64,000 bases of DNA from Herpetosiphon sp042688385. Its GTDB lineage: Bacteria; Chloroflexota; Chloroflexia; Chloroflexales; Herpetosiphonaceae. Each line of letters opens with the position of its first letter. Position 1 is the first letter of the stretch. The notes under the pieces were generated by a model. That model was not told the DNA's origin. It did not search any database and worked only from the letters and a program-made list of their open reading frames with translations. Below, in pieces: positions 53,857-62,194 of the stretch. Both the position numbers and the translations under genes were made by a program. The stretch covers positions 248,001 through 312,000 of the forward strand of contig NZ_JBHUPY010000006.1 in the NCBI RefSeq assembly GCF_042688385.1, read 5' to 3'.

Positions 53857-54183
53857 TTAGCGCAGCAGCATCCAATAGAGCCAAAGTAGCGGAATCGGCA
53901 AGAGCCAGTAGAGCCGTTCGCGTAGCCACAAACTGCGCCGTTTGGCGAATGAATAACCAGCTAAGCAAATCGTTAAACCTAATTCACAATATTTTACATA
54001 ATGCCATTGTTGATAGTACCTCAACTCTGCCCCCATAAGGGCTTTTGAATTGATCCCATACCAGCGTCGATCTTCGATCAATACCCAGATGATGAGGCTG
54101 AGAATTACCACCACGGGCGTTAGCACATCAAGGAGATAGAGCAGCCAGCTTGGTTTTTCAACATTTTGCGGTACGTTGTACAT
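53857..54183 (-). CDS. Small integral membrane protein (108 residues, about three helices)
   Basis: Unknown function. Predicted helices lie at about residues 13-36 (LLYLLDVLTPVVVILSLIIWVL), 65-80 and 90-107, with a Trp- and Tyr-rich second half. AAGGA lies 7 bases before the ATG. It is divergent from the MarR gene, so it could be a target of that regulator, though their spacer is 126 bases. About 200 bp between it and the ndh terminator hold no gene. Confidence 0.65.
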   Translation of the reverse strand: MYNVPQNVEKPSWLLYLLDVLTPVVVILSLIIWVLIEDRRWYGINSKALMGAELRYYQQWHYVKYCELGLTICLAGYSFAKRRSLWLRERLYWLLPIPLLWLYWMLLR

Positions 54184-54271
54184 AGCATTTCCTTCCCCAT
54201 CAATTTACTGACTCATGTGCTGGATAGCCAGCTGAGTATACCAAATTTGCAGCTTGAGCATGATATTTATA

Positions 54272-54300
54272 TTGACAGTAAACTGTCGTAATGGTAAAAT
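54272..54300 (+). promoter_or_regulatory. Near-perfect promoter with palindromic operator for a leaderless MarR mRNA
   Basis: TTGACA (54272-54277), 17-base spacer, TAAAAT (54295-54300) with TGG just before it (extended -10). The palindrome GACAGT-AA-ACTGTC (54274-54287) overlaps the -35 box and spacer. The ATG lies 9 bases after the -10 box, so the transcript would start within a few bases of it. Confidence 0.75.
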
Positions 54301-54309
54301 ATTGTCATT

Positions 54310-54798
54310 ATGGCAGATTTGAATCAACAAGCTGAAGTTTTTACCAACCTCATTCTTGAGCTATTTCGCTTGAACGGGGTATTATTGGCAGTTGGCGATC
54401 GGTTGACTGGGCCGGTTGGCTTGAGCAGCGCACGCTGGCAGGTGCTTGGAGTGGTCGAACATGGCCCAATTTCAGTGGCGCATGTGGCCCGAACAATGGG
54501 GCTGACGCGGCAAACTGTGCGCCAAACCGCCGAGGGCTTATTCAAAGACGGCTTTATTGTCTATGCGGATAACCCGCATCATCGCCGTTCGCGGCTGATG
54601 GAGCTTACACCCAAAGGTCGGGCAGCGCTGGACTATGTGGCTCAACGCCAAGCCCAATGGGCTAGTGCTGTGGTGGCAAACCAAGACCTCGCCAACTTAA
54701 ACGAGACGTTTGATACGTTGCACCAGTTGCGCCAAACCCTGGAAATCTATGAGGAGACAAACGCTGATGAAACTCAATCATCTGAATCTGACGGTTGA
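54310..54798 (+). CDS. MarR-family transcriptional regulator
   Basis: A 162-residue winged-helix repressor. The recognition region is GPISVAHVARTMGLTRQTVRQTAEGLFKDGFI (about residues 57-88), followed by the wing ADNPHHRRSRLMELTPKGR with the conserved Asp and Arg residues. No ribosome-binding site precedes the ATG; the promoter position implies a leaderless message. A palindrome over its own -35 box suggests autorepression relieved by a small ligand. The VOC gene overlaps its 3' end by 32 bases, so the pair is one unit and VOC probably protects against the inducing compound. Confidence 0.88.
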   Translation: MADLNQQAEVFTNLILELFRLNGVLLAVGDRLTGPVGLSSARWQVLGVVEHGPISVAHVARTMGLTRQTVRQTAEGLFKDGFIVYADNPHHRRSRLMELTPKGRAALDYVAQRQAQWASAVVANQDLANLNETFDTLHQLRQTLEIYEETNADETQSSESDG

Positions 54799-55120
54799 TG
54801 ACGTAACGACGGCTCACCAGTTTCTCCAAACCTATTTTGGCCTCCAAGACCTTGGCACCAACAAGAATATGGGCTTTCTGGCTGACGAGTCGGGAATGGT
54901 GCTTTCGCTGACGCATATGAAACTGGCCAAGGAAAGCGAAGTTCGCTATCCTGGCTCGTTCCACATCGGCTTTATTCAGCCAAGCGAGGAGCGCGTCAAC
55001 GAGATCAACCAACGCCTGCGCGATGATGGTTTCGAGGTTGAAGCACCACACAAGGCCCACGGCTCGTGGACGTTCTATTTCACTGCGCCTGGCGGCTTTG
55101 TGATTGAGGTGCTTTGCTAA
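54767..55120 (+). CDS. VOC-superfamily (glyoxalase/bleomycin resistance-like) protein
   Basis: A 117-residue single-domain metalloenzyme or binding protein. It has HLNLTVDDVTTAHQFLQTYFG at the start, PGSFHIGFI in the middle and GGFVIEVLC at the end, giving plausible metal ligands His (residue 5), His (SFHIGF) and Glu (VIEV). I start at MKLNHLNL, 9 bases after GAGGAG within the end of the MarR gene. In this context it may sequester or modify a toxic small molecule, but the substrate is unknown. Confidence 0.82.
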   Translation: MKLNHLNLTVDDVTTAHQFLQTYFGLQDLGTNKNMGFLADESGMVLSLTHMKLAKESEVRYPGSFHIGFIQPSEERVNEINQRLRDDGFEVEAPHKAHGSWTFYFTAPGGFVIEVLC

Positions 55121-55152
55121 GCAGCTAGTTTAATTGATTGCTATACAGCATA

Positions 55153-55596
55153 TTAGTTACTAGCTGGAATGTGGGTGGCAAACCAATACGGCGGCGGACA
55201 TGGGGGATTATGCGGCTGCACATGAGCAAAATAATCAGCACCCACGCTGCCGCCGCCGAGGGTTACTGCCGTACCAAGCTGGATTTGAACCTTCGTTTGC
55301 AGATCGCTGATGTTGCTGCCGTCAAAGGCTATGCTTGCTTTCCAAATTACCGCATAGCCTTGGGGATTGTGGGGCGAAACGAGGCGCATGCAGCCATCCT
55401 GAACTTTTAGCACGCCACTCGTAAGCGCTGCTGGCTCTGGCCATTGCAAGTTTGGTTGCAGTTGCAGAAATAGCGCTGCTGGAAGTACGGTTACGAGCGA
55501 GGGCGTTGCGGGAAGTGCTTGCTCGTGAGGTTGGCAAGCACTCAGGCTCACGAGCAAGCAGCTAAGGCTCAGCCAACGCAGATATTTTTTTGACAT
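55153..55596 (-). CDS. Putative lipoprotein (147 residues)
   Basis: A signal peptide (MSKKYLRWLSLSCLLVSL) with lipobox LSAC leads into a beta-rich domain of unknown family with two or three Cys (DGCMRLV, NPPCPPPYW). I start at 55596, 7 bases after AAGGA. A longer frame to 55674 begins within the GC-rich repeat and is spurious. It probably sits on the cell surface; function unknown. Confidence 0.6.
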   Translation of the reverse strand: MSKKYLRWLSLSCLLVSLSACQPHEQALPATPSLVTVLPAALFLQLQPNLQWPEPAALTSGVLKVQDGCMRLVSPHNPQGYAVIWKASIAFDGSNISDLQTKVQIQLGTAVTLGGGSVGADYFAHVQPHNPPCPPPYWFATHIPASN

Positions 55597-55627
55597 AATT
55601 ATTTCCTTTCGGTGGTCAATGGTTATG

Positions 55628-55674
55628 CCCTCACCCCCAGCCCCTCTCCCACTGAACGCGGGCGAGGGGAGCAC
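55628..55674. repeat. Single copy of the GC-rich dispersed repeat
   Basis: A 47-bp copy with CCCTCACCCCCAGCCCC, then CACTGAACGCGGGCGAGGGG, closely matching the units at 19320 and 32728. It lies just upstream of the lipoprotein gene's ribosome-binding site. Confidence 0.8.
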
Positions 55675-56122
55675 GGACTGGTTGGTTCTCCATCGAACTG
55701 GTGAGGGATTCAGAGGGAATACTCTGGTTAACGTGATGAACTAGTACACTGTGAGCTCAAGTTGGAGCGGTATCCATCCATTTAATTGGATCAAGTCGCG
55801 AGGTCGGCATTACGTTGGGGCTTAGCAGTACAGAGCGAGAACCTGATCGAGCGGCTGGCCGTCGACCAGCAGCATCAGATGTGGCTCGCGTGTGTAGCGG
55901 GTTTGATATAGTTCAGTGCTAATACGCTGCATGGTAACCTCAATCTCTGCTCAATCAATGAGTTGCAAGCCACGTTTTGGGTTGCTTGATGCACTATAGC
56001 ATACAGCACCCTTGCCCAATAGCTCATTAAACTGGCAACGCTCGCCTCAGACTTTGGTTGCTTGTGGCTATTTGATGAGTATGCTATGCTCAGGCCTGAT
56101 TGGTTGATTGAGGAGCATGGCG
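55675..56122. other. Spacer upstream of the STAND gene; one tiny ORF only
   Basis: No full-size gene is seen. A 36-codon frame on the minus strand (55822-55932) is described separately. The rest shows no clear promoter or repeat. Confidence 0.5.
55822..55932 (-). CDS. Possible 36-residue ORF or gene remnant
   Basis: The frame starts MQRISTELYQTRYTREPHL and ends QPLDQVLALYC. GAGGT lies 5 bases before the ATG. The residues look like the beginning of a soluble protein, and LMLLVDGQPLDQVL resembles the N-terminus of larger immunity-like proteins, so it may be a truncated gene. Support is weak. Confidence 0.35.
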   Translation of the reverse strand: MQRISTELYQTRYTREPHLMLLVDGQPLDQVLALYC

Positions 56123-59100
56123 ATGAATCTGCAACCCACTGAGCATGACATTTTACTGGCAGCTGCCAAGCATGCTGAGAGCGAACGTTTATTGCAGCTA
56201 CGCCTAAATGGCTTTGTTGGACGCACGACCGAACAAGCAGCTATTCAGGCCTTGATTGAGCAAACCAGACCACGTGGCGGCTATGTGTTAGTCACGGGTG
56301 GCGCTGGTGTAGGCAAAAGCAGCCTCATTGCCCAACTCATTGTGAGCGCTGGGCTGGCCCAAACTCCCCATCACTTTATTGCCCTGACCCCTGGGCGCAA
56401 CTATCAGTTGGATTTGCTGCGAAGCGTCGTTGCCCAGCTCATGCTCAAACATCACTTGGAACAGCGCTATTTTCCTGCTGATAATTATTCGGCGTTGCGC
56501 TTAGAATTTGGCCAAATAGTCCACGAACTCTCCACGCGTGGCATCAGCGAAACGATCTATCTTGATGGCTTGGATCAACTTCAGCCTGAGGTTGATGGAA
56601 CGCGCGATATTAGCTTTCTGCCGTTGCAGTTGCCGCCTGGAATTGTGATCGTGCTTGGTTCACGCCCTGATGAGCGGATTGATCGCTTGGGACTTGAGCA
56701 TGGAGTGAACTATGCTGTTCCAGCGCTGAGCACTGATGATGTAATTACGCGCTGGCAGCAGGTACAGCCCTCAGTTGAAATAGCAGCGTTGCAGCAGCTT
56801 GCCAACGCACTGGCGGGCAACGCTTTAATGGTCGAACTTGCTGCAAGTTTAATCATTCAATGCGACCAAGCCGAATTGCGCTCGTTGATTGCGCAGGTCG
56901 GTCGTGAACCAAGCAACCTTTTTCGCCTAAGCTTGAAGCGGATTGAACATCAATCCCCGACTCAATGGTCGAGCGTGATTCGCCCACTGCTGGCTGTGTT
57001 GGTGGTGACGCAAGAGCCGTTGCTACCCTCAGCGATTGCCATCCTCATTGAACAACCAGCCGATTTGGTTATCGAAGCGCTTGATCTCATGAACGATTGG
57101 GTAACTGCTGCGGTGGATCAACGCTTGGCGCTACGCCATTTGTTGTTTCATGAGTATCTCGTGCAAGCTGAATTCAGTAGCGCAGAACTGCGGGCGTGGC
57201 ATCAGCGGTTTGCAACATGGTGTGGTGTTGAGCTTGATACGATTTGGCAAGATAGCCCTACACCTGCGGAGCAAGCCCGCCGCTGGTATGCACGTCACCA
57301 TATGATGACCCACTTAGCGCTGGCCGAGCAATGGGCTGCGCTTTGGCAGCTGGTAGATACTGGTGATTATGGTGCGCAGAAAGTGCGTTTCGACCCAAGC
57401 ACCAGACTCTATGGCCTCGATTTGGATCGGGCACGCGAAAGTGTGATTGTTGCCCACCAGCATCAAGCTGTTGACGATCAGCTGGCATCCTTGCCTCGGC
57501 TCTGGCGCTATAGCCTACTGCGTACTAGCCTCACCGCCCATGCCGATCAATGGCACGATGATATGTTTGCGATTGTCGCGGCTAGTGGGTTCATCGCCGA
57601 AGCTCTCGCCCAGATTGAAATTTGCTCTGATCCCTCACGCCAAGTCCGTTTATGGCAAAGTATCTTAACCTATGCTGCTCCTGAGCGACGTTTGCCCATC
57701 ATTCAGCGCATGGAGCAGGTGGCACGTAGCCTGCGCGATGCCGACGAGCGCGATAAGGCACTTGGCAGTGTTGCGATGGCCTATATCGAACAGGAGCTGT
57801 TTTCGCTTGGCTACTCGATTATGCTGACACTTGAGCATTTTCGTGATTCATGGCGGTATAGTCTCTTGCAGAATCGGCTTGAGCATGGTGATATTTCCCA
57901 AGCGCACATGGTTATGGCTCAGATTGAAGCGCCAAAATATCAGGTTAAAAGTGCGATCCTGATTGCCAAGCACTTAATCGCCACAGCCGACCATGAGCAA
58001 GCCTATAGCTTGCTCACGCAGGTACTCCCGCTAGCTGATGAAGGTGATTTGATCAAAGTTCAATGTCTGTTGGCGAATGTGCATTGGCATGCGGGGAACG
58101 ATCCGCAAGCGCAGGCGCTGCTTGTTGAGGCCGAAGCTGGCCTTCAACACCTATCCGAATGGGCGTATGGTGATGGTCTTGATTCGATCATGGATACCTA
58201 CTTAACCCATCGAGATCAAGCCAGTGCTCAGCGCTTAGCCGAGAGCACAAACGATTATCGATATTTGTTCACGACCCTCTACCTCAAGCATGGCGATAGC
58301 GTAACAGCCGCCAAGTATGCGTCAATGATTGACAAAGATGGTTATCGTAATTCGGCCCATACGAAACTCATCGAATGGTATTGCCAGCAAGCTGATTTTG
58401 AGAGCGCACAAACCCTGCTTTCGTTAATGCTCTCCGCAGGCAGCCAGCATGAGGCTGCCTGTATTGTGGCGCGGGCGTATGCAGAGCGCCAGCAATTTGT
58501 AGCGTTTGAAGCAACCTTAACCATGACCATCGATACTGCACCCAACGATGATGATATTTATGGGTTAATAGGTATTGCTGAACTCTATGCAAGCTATGGA
58601 TTTGATGATCAAGCCTGCGCAGTGTTGGCCCGTGTCTTCCCTTTGATTGCGCGGCTCTCGCTGCACCGGCAAGAAGGGCTGCCCGAATGGGTTGAATTTG
58701 CGCAAGTAATTGGGCGCTATGGCTATCCATCCTTCTATGATCAGCTTCTGAAGGTGGTTTTTATCCGCGAAGAAGAGTTTCACTATGCTACTGCGCTGGC
58801 CAAAATGGCCCAATGCTATGCGAACTATGGCGAGTTTGCGCGGGCTGAGCAGTTAATCCAGGCTATTCGTACCACGAAAATAGCGGTTAATGCATTAAAA
58901 GAATTGGCGCTGATTGCCCATGCTGACCAATTAGCAACCCAAGCCGTGCACTATGTGCATACAGCCCATTCACGGTTACGCGGCAGCGAAGATGAGGCTG
59001 AGCAGATTGAATTGTTGGGGATGTTGGCTACCACAGCATGGTCGCTGGGATTAACCGACCTGAACCAGTTGTTGATGGCTGAGGGCAGGCAGTTGCTGAC

Positions 59101-60475
59101 CCAGCTTCCTCAGGAGCGTCAGGTGTATGCAGCAAATGATTTGATTGACAGTTACCAAGCTCAGCAGAACGCGACCGAAGCGCTTGCAATCGCCCAATCG
59201 ATCCACGACCCAGAGCACTATCAGCGCTTGATTGAGCGAGTGATTGACCATTATATTGAGGCTCAAGATCTCAACCAAGCTTATTATATCCTGACCCACT
59301 ACCAAACCGCAGGCGATCAATATAAACTCTCGCTGCATAGCATTGCAATCGCTGCCCGCGAACAGGGCCAGATCGAGCTTGCCTCCCAAACGTGTGCTGA
59401 ACTGATGTTTGTACTTGATGACTATACGCATGTGCTTGGTCGATTAAATATGTTAAAAAATTTAGCAATTAATCAGTTAACGTATGGCAGTGATGCAAGT
59501 TTGCCTTTGTTGCTCGATAGATTGCGCACAACAGATCCTCAAACGGTAGATCTGTATTCTCATGTTATGGCACTCTGCGAAATCGCGGCAGTGTATGCAC
59601 AACAATCCAATCATACGGCGTTTGCCGAGTGGCTTCACCTTGCGCATAGCGTTGCAAAACAGGCTGTGCGCTCGGCGCGGGCACGTTTGGTCAGCCTTGC
59701 CTATGAAACGCTGGCCAAAACCTATCTTGCCTATGCTGATGATGCGGCAATTCAAGCGTTGCTTGAAGAGCATTGTGGTGTGGCCCAGATTTGTGCCGAA
59801 CGCGGTGATCAAAGCTTTGCCTTGATGGTATTAAGTAAGAGCTACGCGCATTATGCACACCAAAAACAGCCACGCTTTCGTGCAGAGGCGTATCAGATTG
59901 CGCTCACGATTCCTGACCCATGGGATGCTGCAAATGCTCTGACAACGGTTGCCAAGGCCTATGTAGTGGCTGGCGATCATGCAGTCGTCCAAACGATCAT
60001 TACCCAGATTTTGCAACGCGAACATAATCTGAATAATGATGCGATGATTGATCTTAAGGATGTGCCTTGTAAGCTTGCTTTGGTCTACATAGAACAAGGG
60101 GATTTTGCGCACGCCTATGCCCTGATCGCAGGGCTTGGGCCTTCGTACCATAAAGATAAGGCATTAAACCAACTGATTGCCCATTGCCTTCAGAGCGATC
60201 AGCTTGATCAAGCCTATACGTTTTCCCATGAATTTGAATACATAGAAGAACGATCAGTAGTTGTTGAACAGATCATTCGCGTCTATAGTGACCAGCAGCA
60301 ATGGGCGGCGCGAATGCAGACGCTTCAAGTGGCATGGCGTAGGTGTCGCCATACCTACGATCTCTGGACGCTGAGTACAGCGATTTTGCCATTGCTGCCC
60401 AGCGAGCGCTGGCTTGGCACGGCCTTGCTCGATTCGTTGCCATGGGTCGAGCAGCAACTCCAGCGTTATTCCTAA
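56123..60475 (+). CDS. Large STAND-type ATPase with helical-repeat C-terminus
   Basis: A 1450-residue cytoplasmic protein. The P-loop is VTGGAGVGKSS at residues 57-67 and the Walker B is TIYLDGLDQL near 144-153, with GSRPDE as a sensor-like motif. This fits the NACHT/STAND class of signalling ATPases. A winged-helix-like region follows to about 430. From there on the protein is almost entirely TPR-like helical pairs of about 33 residues, probably the sensor. I see no N-terminal effector (fewer than 30 residues precede the ATPase), so any effector must act in trans. I start at 56123, 7 bases after GAGGAG. It lies upstream of the sigma gene on the same strand, separated by a 37-bp tandem repeat. 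Confidence 0.82.
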   Translation: MNLQPTEHDILLAAAKHAESERLLQLRLNGFVGRTTEQAAIQALIEQTRPRGGYVLVTGGAGVGKSSLIAQLIVSAGLAQTPHHFIALTPGRNYQLDLLRSVVAQLMLKHHLEQRYFPADNYSALRLEFGQIVHELSTRGISETIYLDGLDQLQPEVDGTRDISFLPLQLPPGIVIVLGSRPDERIDRLGLEHGVNYAVPALSTDDVITRWQQVQPSVEIAALQQLANALAGNALMVELAASLIIQCDQAELRSLIAQVGREPSNLFRLSLKRIEHQSPTQWSSVIRPLLAVLVVTQEPLLPSAIAILIEQPADLVIEALDLMNDWVTAAVDQRLALRHLLFHEYLVQAEFSSAELRAWHQRFATWCGVELDTIWQDSPTPAEQARRWYARHHMMTHLALAEQWAALWQLVDTGDYGAQKVRFDPSTRLYGLDLDRARESVIVAHQHQAVDDQLASLPRLWRYSLLRTSLTAHADQWHDDMFAIVAASGFIAEALAQIEICSDPSRQVRLWQSILTYAAPERRLPIIQRMEQVARSLRDADERDKALGSVAMAYIEQELFSLGYSIMLTLEHFRDSWRYSLLQNRLEHGDISQAHMVMAQIEAPKYQVKSAILIAKHLIATADHEQAYSLLTQVLPLADEGDLIKVQCLLANVHWHAGNDPQAQALLVEAEAGLQHLSEWAYGDGLDSIMDTYLTHRDQASAQRLAESTNDYRYLFTTLYLKHGDSVTAAKYASMIDKDGYRNSAHTKLIEWYCQQADFESAQTLLSLMLSAGSQHEAACIVARAYAERQQFVAFEATLTMTIDTAPNDDDIYGLIGIAELYASYGFDDQACAVLARVFPLIARLSLHRQEGLPEWVEFAQVIGRYGYPSFYDQLLKVVFIREEEFHYATALAKMAQCYANYGEFARAEQLIQAIRTTKIAVNALKELALIAHADQLATQAVHYVHTAHSRLRGSEDEAEQIELLGMLATTAWSLGLTDLNQLLMAEGRQLLTQLPQERQVYAANDLIDSYQAQQNATEALAIAQSIHDPEHYQRLIERVIDHYIEAQDLNQAYYILTHYQTAGDQYKLSLHSIAIAAREQGQIELASQTCAELMFVLDDYTHVLGRLNMLKNLAINQLTYGSDASLPLLLDRLRTTDPQTVDLYSHVMALCEIAAVYAQQSNHTAFAEWLHLAHSVAKQAVRSARARLVSLAYETLAKTYLAYADDAAIQALLEEHCGVAQICAERGDQSFALMVLSKSYAHYAHQKQPRFRAEAYQIALTIPDPWDAANALTTVAKAYVVAGDHAVVQTIITQILQREHNLNNDAMIDLKDVPCKLALVYIEQGDFAHAYALIAGLGPSYHKDKALNQLIAHCLQSDQLDQAYTFSHEFEYIEERSVVVEQIIRVYSDQQQWAARMQTLQVAWRRCRHTYDLWTLSTAILPLLPSERWLGTALLDSLPWVEQQLQRYS

Positions 60476-60548
60476 ACAATCGACGAGCTAGCTCTATTGC
60501 AAAATCTCAATAACAATCGACGAGCCAGCTCTATTGCAAAATCTCAAT
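60475..60548. repeat. Tandem 37-bp direct repeat
   Basis: Two copies (60475-60511 and 60512-60548) differ at one base. Each contains CGAGC-AGCTC, a small palindrome, perfect in the first copy as GAGCTAGCTC. It starts at the last base of the STAND stop codon and lies upstream of the sigma gene. Confidence 0.9.
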
Positions 60549-60707
60549 ATATGGTATTGTTAGGCAATATCACGACAATTGTTCAATAATGGCTTTGCTG
60601 GCCAAATTGATGCGCAAGCTTGCTACGTTTTTGCTCAAACGCCCTCTTTCCTAGCAAGTAGCTACCCAAGCGTCGTATCGTGTTGAAATTGAAGGAGTGT
60701 CGAAGCG

Positions 60708-61424
60708 ATGCCTAGCAATCTTGCAGCTCAAATAGCAGAAATCTGGCAGCAGCTTGTCAACGATTATCACTGGCAATACACCCCTCACGCCAGCGCCATC
60801 ATCGAACAAATGAATACATGGTGCATGAGCGAATCAATTAATGACCCAACAATCATCAGGCGGCGACTAATCGCGCATTACAACGAAATGCTCTACGCTG
60901 GAATGCAAGATCAGGCGGAGGATGCAGCCCGCGATCTGCAACGAGCGTGTATGCAAGCAGGACGACGCTCAAACTATTCAGCTGACGAATTAGAAGAGTT
61001 TGCCGCCGATGCGGTGATGATTGTGATTCGCAAACTGGGCGAGATTCAGCCGCAACGCATTTTGGCCTATGCGTTTGCCTGTATGCGCAATGCACCAAAG
61101 GCCTTAGCCAAAGAACCAAAGAGCGTGAGTCTCAATGATGATTATGATGGCAGCAATAGCTATACTGATCAGTCGATCCAGCAGGTTGAGCAAGCAATAG
61201 CCGAAAATGACTTGCAACAGGTGCTCAAAGCAAGCTTGCCCAATCCGCTCGAGTTTGAAATTATCTATCGCAGCTACTTTTCCGCTGAGACACCGCGCGC
61301 GATTGCCGCCGCATTGGCGCTGAAACCAGAACAAGTGCGGTTGCTAAAAAGTCGGGCACTCAAAAAATTGCGTGAGCATCCCCACGTTAGACAGCTGTTT
61401 GAGCACCTCTTGGTGGAATCATAG
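60708..61424 (+). CDS. Sigma-70-family RNA polymerase sigma factor (ECF-like)
   Basis: A 238-residue alternative sigma factor. A sigma-2-like region reads DELEEFAADAVMIVIRKLG followed by RILAYAFACMRN (about 105-133). The sigma-4 region is FEIIYRSYFSAETPRAIAAA plus LALKPEQVRLLKSRALKKL (about 183-225), a typical -35-binding helix-turn-helix. The first 75 residues are an unusual helical extension. AAGGAG precedes the ATG by about 10 bases. It is followed after 58 bases by a zinc-motif protein of anti-sigma type, the classic pairing. Confidence 0.82.
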   Translation: MPSNLAAQIAEIWQQLVNDYHWQYTPHASAIIEQMNTWCMSESINDPTIIRRRLIAHYNEMLYAGMQDQAEDAARDLQRACMQAGRRSNYSADELEEFAADAVMIVIRKLGEIQPQRILAYAFACMRNAPKALAKEPKSVSLNDDYDGSNSYTDQSIQQVEQAIAENDLQQVLKASLPNPLEFEIIYRSYFSAETPRAIAAALALKPEQVRLLKSRALKKLREHPHVRQLFEHLLVES

Positions 61425-61482
61425 CGCTTGCGCGCTTGCTCGATCGTGTATGATAATCCTGTCTATACCCAATGAGGTTAGT

Positions 61483-62157
61483 ATGAGCTACCAAGATTCT
61501 CAGAACCAAAATGCGCGTATGCAGCAGTTGTATAATCGCTTAACTGCCAAACCTGAGCCATGCGCCAACTATCATGACCTGCTGCTTCAAGCAGCCCAGT
61601 TAGAGGCTGATGAGGTTGATATTGATACCGAGCTTCGGTTTAGCGAATTGTTTGAACACCTTGATCTCTGTCTCGATTGCGCCGAGGAATATGCAGAAGT
61701 TGTGGCAATGCTGCGTGCATATGCCAACCAGCCTCAAGCGGTTGAATTGCAAAAGCAGCGCACATTTTTCCCCAAGCCAGTCCCAACCGCCGAGCGCAAA
61801 GATTCGAAAAAGTGGCTGAAACTGTGGCAAGCAGCCAAACGCCAGCTTGAGCTAAACCTGCCCACAATCAGCCTGCAGCCGATGCTGCCAACAATGGCGA
61901 CAACTGCGCTGTACAATAGCCAATTAACCGAATTTACAGGCAAACCATTTTTCGTTGTGGCGCTGATCGATACCCAAGACCCGCCAGTACTCAAGGTAAC
62001 CTTACGCGAACCACAACCCAAACAATGGCAGGTCACTGTACAAACCACCCAGCAGCGCTATAGCCAAACCACGAATGCGCAAGGCAACGCTGAGTTTACA
62101 ACGATTCCTGCAACAGAATTAATGCAAGGTATTGTATTAACCTGCACTGAACTCTAA
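61483..62157 (+). CDS. Soluble anti-sigma-like protein with HxxxCxxC zinc motif
   Basis: A 224-residue protein. The motif FEHLDLCLDCAEEY (about residues 58-71) matches the ZAS anti-sigma pattern HxxxCxxC, with helices on both sides. A Gln/Lys linker follows, then a C-terminal beta-sandwich-like domain (FFVVALIDTQDPPVLKVTL; QGNAEFTTIPA). No transmembrane helix is seen, unlike most ZAS anti-sigmas, so it would act in the cytoplasm. GAGGT lies 6 bases before the ATG; the upstream in-frame codon at 61372 overlaps the sigma gene and is unlikely. The C-terminal domain is the obvious candidate for sensing, or for protease cleavage by the neighbouring CHAT protein. Confidence 0.72.
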   Translation: MSYQDSQNQNARMQQLYNRLTAKPEPCANYHDLLLQAAQLEADEVDIDTELRFSELFEHLDLCLDCAEEYAEVVAMLRAYANQPQAVELQKQRTFFPKPVPTAERKDSKKWLKLWQAAKRQLELNLPTISLQPMLPTMATTALYNSQLTEFTGKPFFVVALIDTQDPPVLKVTLREPQPKQWQVTVQTTQQRYSQTTNAQGNAEFTTIPATELMQGIVLTCTEL

Positions 62158-62160
62158 ACC

Positions 62161-62194
62161 GAGTAGCCATGCTTTACTCGAAGCATGGCTACTC
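62161..62194. terminator. Hairpin between anti-sigma and CHAT genes
   Basis: A perfect 14-bp stem (62161-62174 with 62181-62194) with a 6-base loop begins 3 bases after the anti-sigma stop and covers the CHAT stop codon. No strong T tract on either side. Confidence 0.65.

Noticed and set aside
61372..61482. N-terminal extension of the anti-sigma-like protein
   Set aside because: It overlaps the sigma gene in another frame, has no ribosome-binding site, and GAGGT precedes the ATG at 61483.
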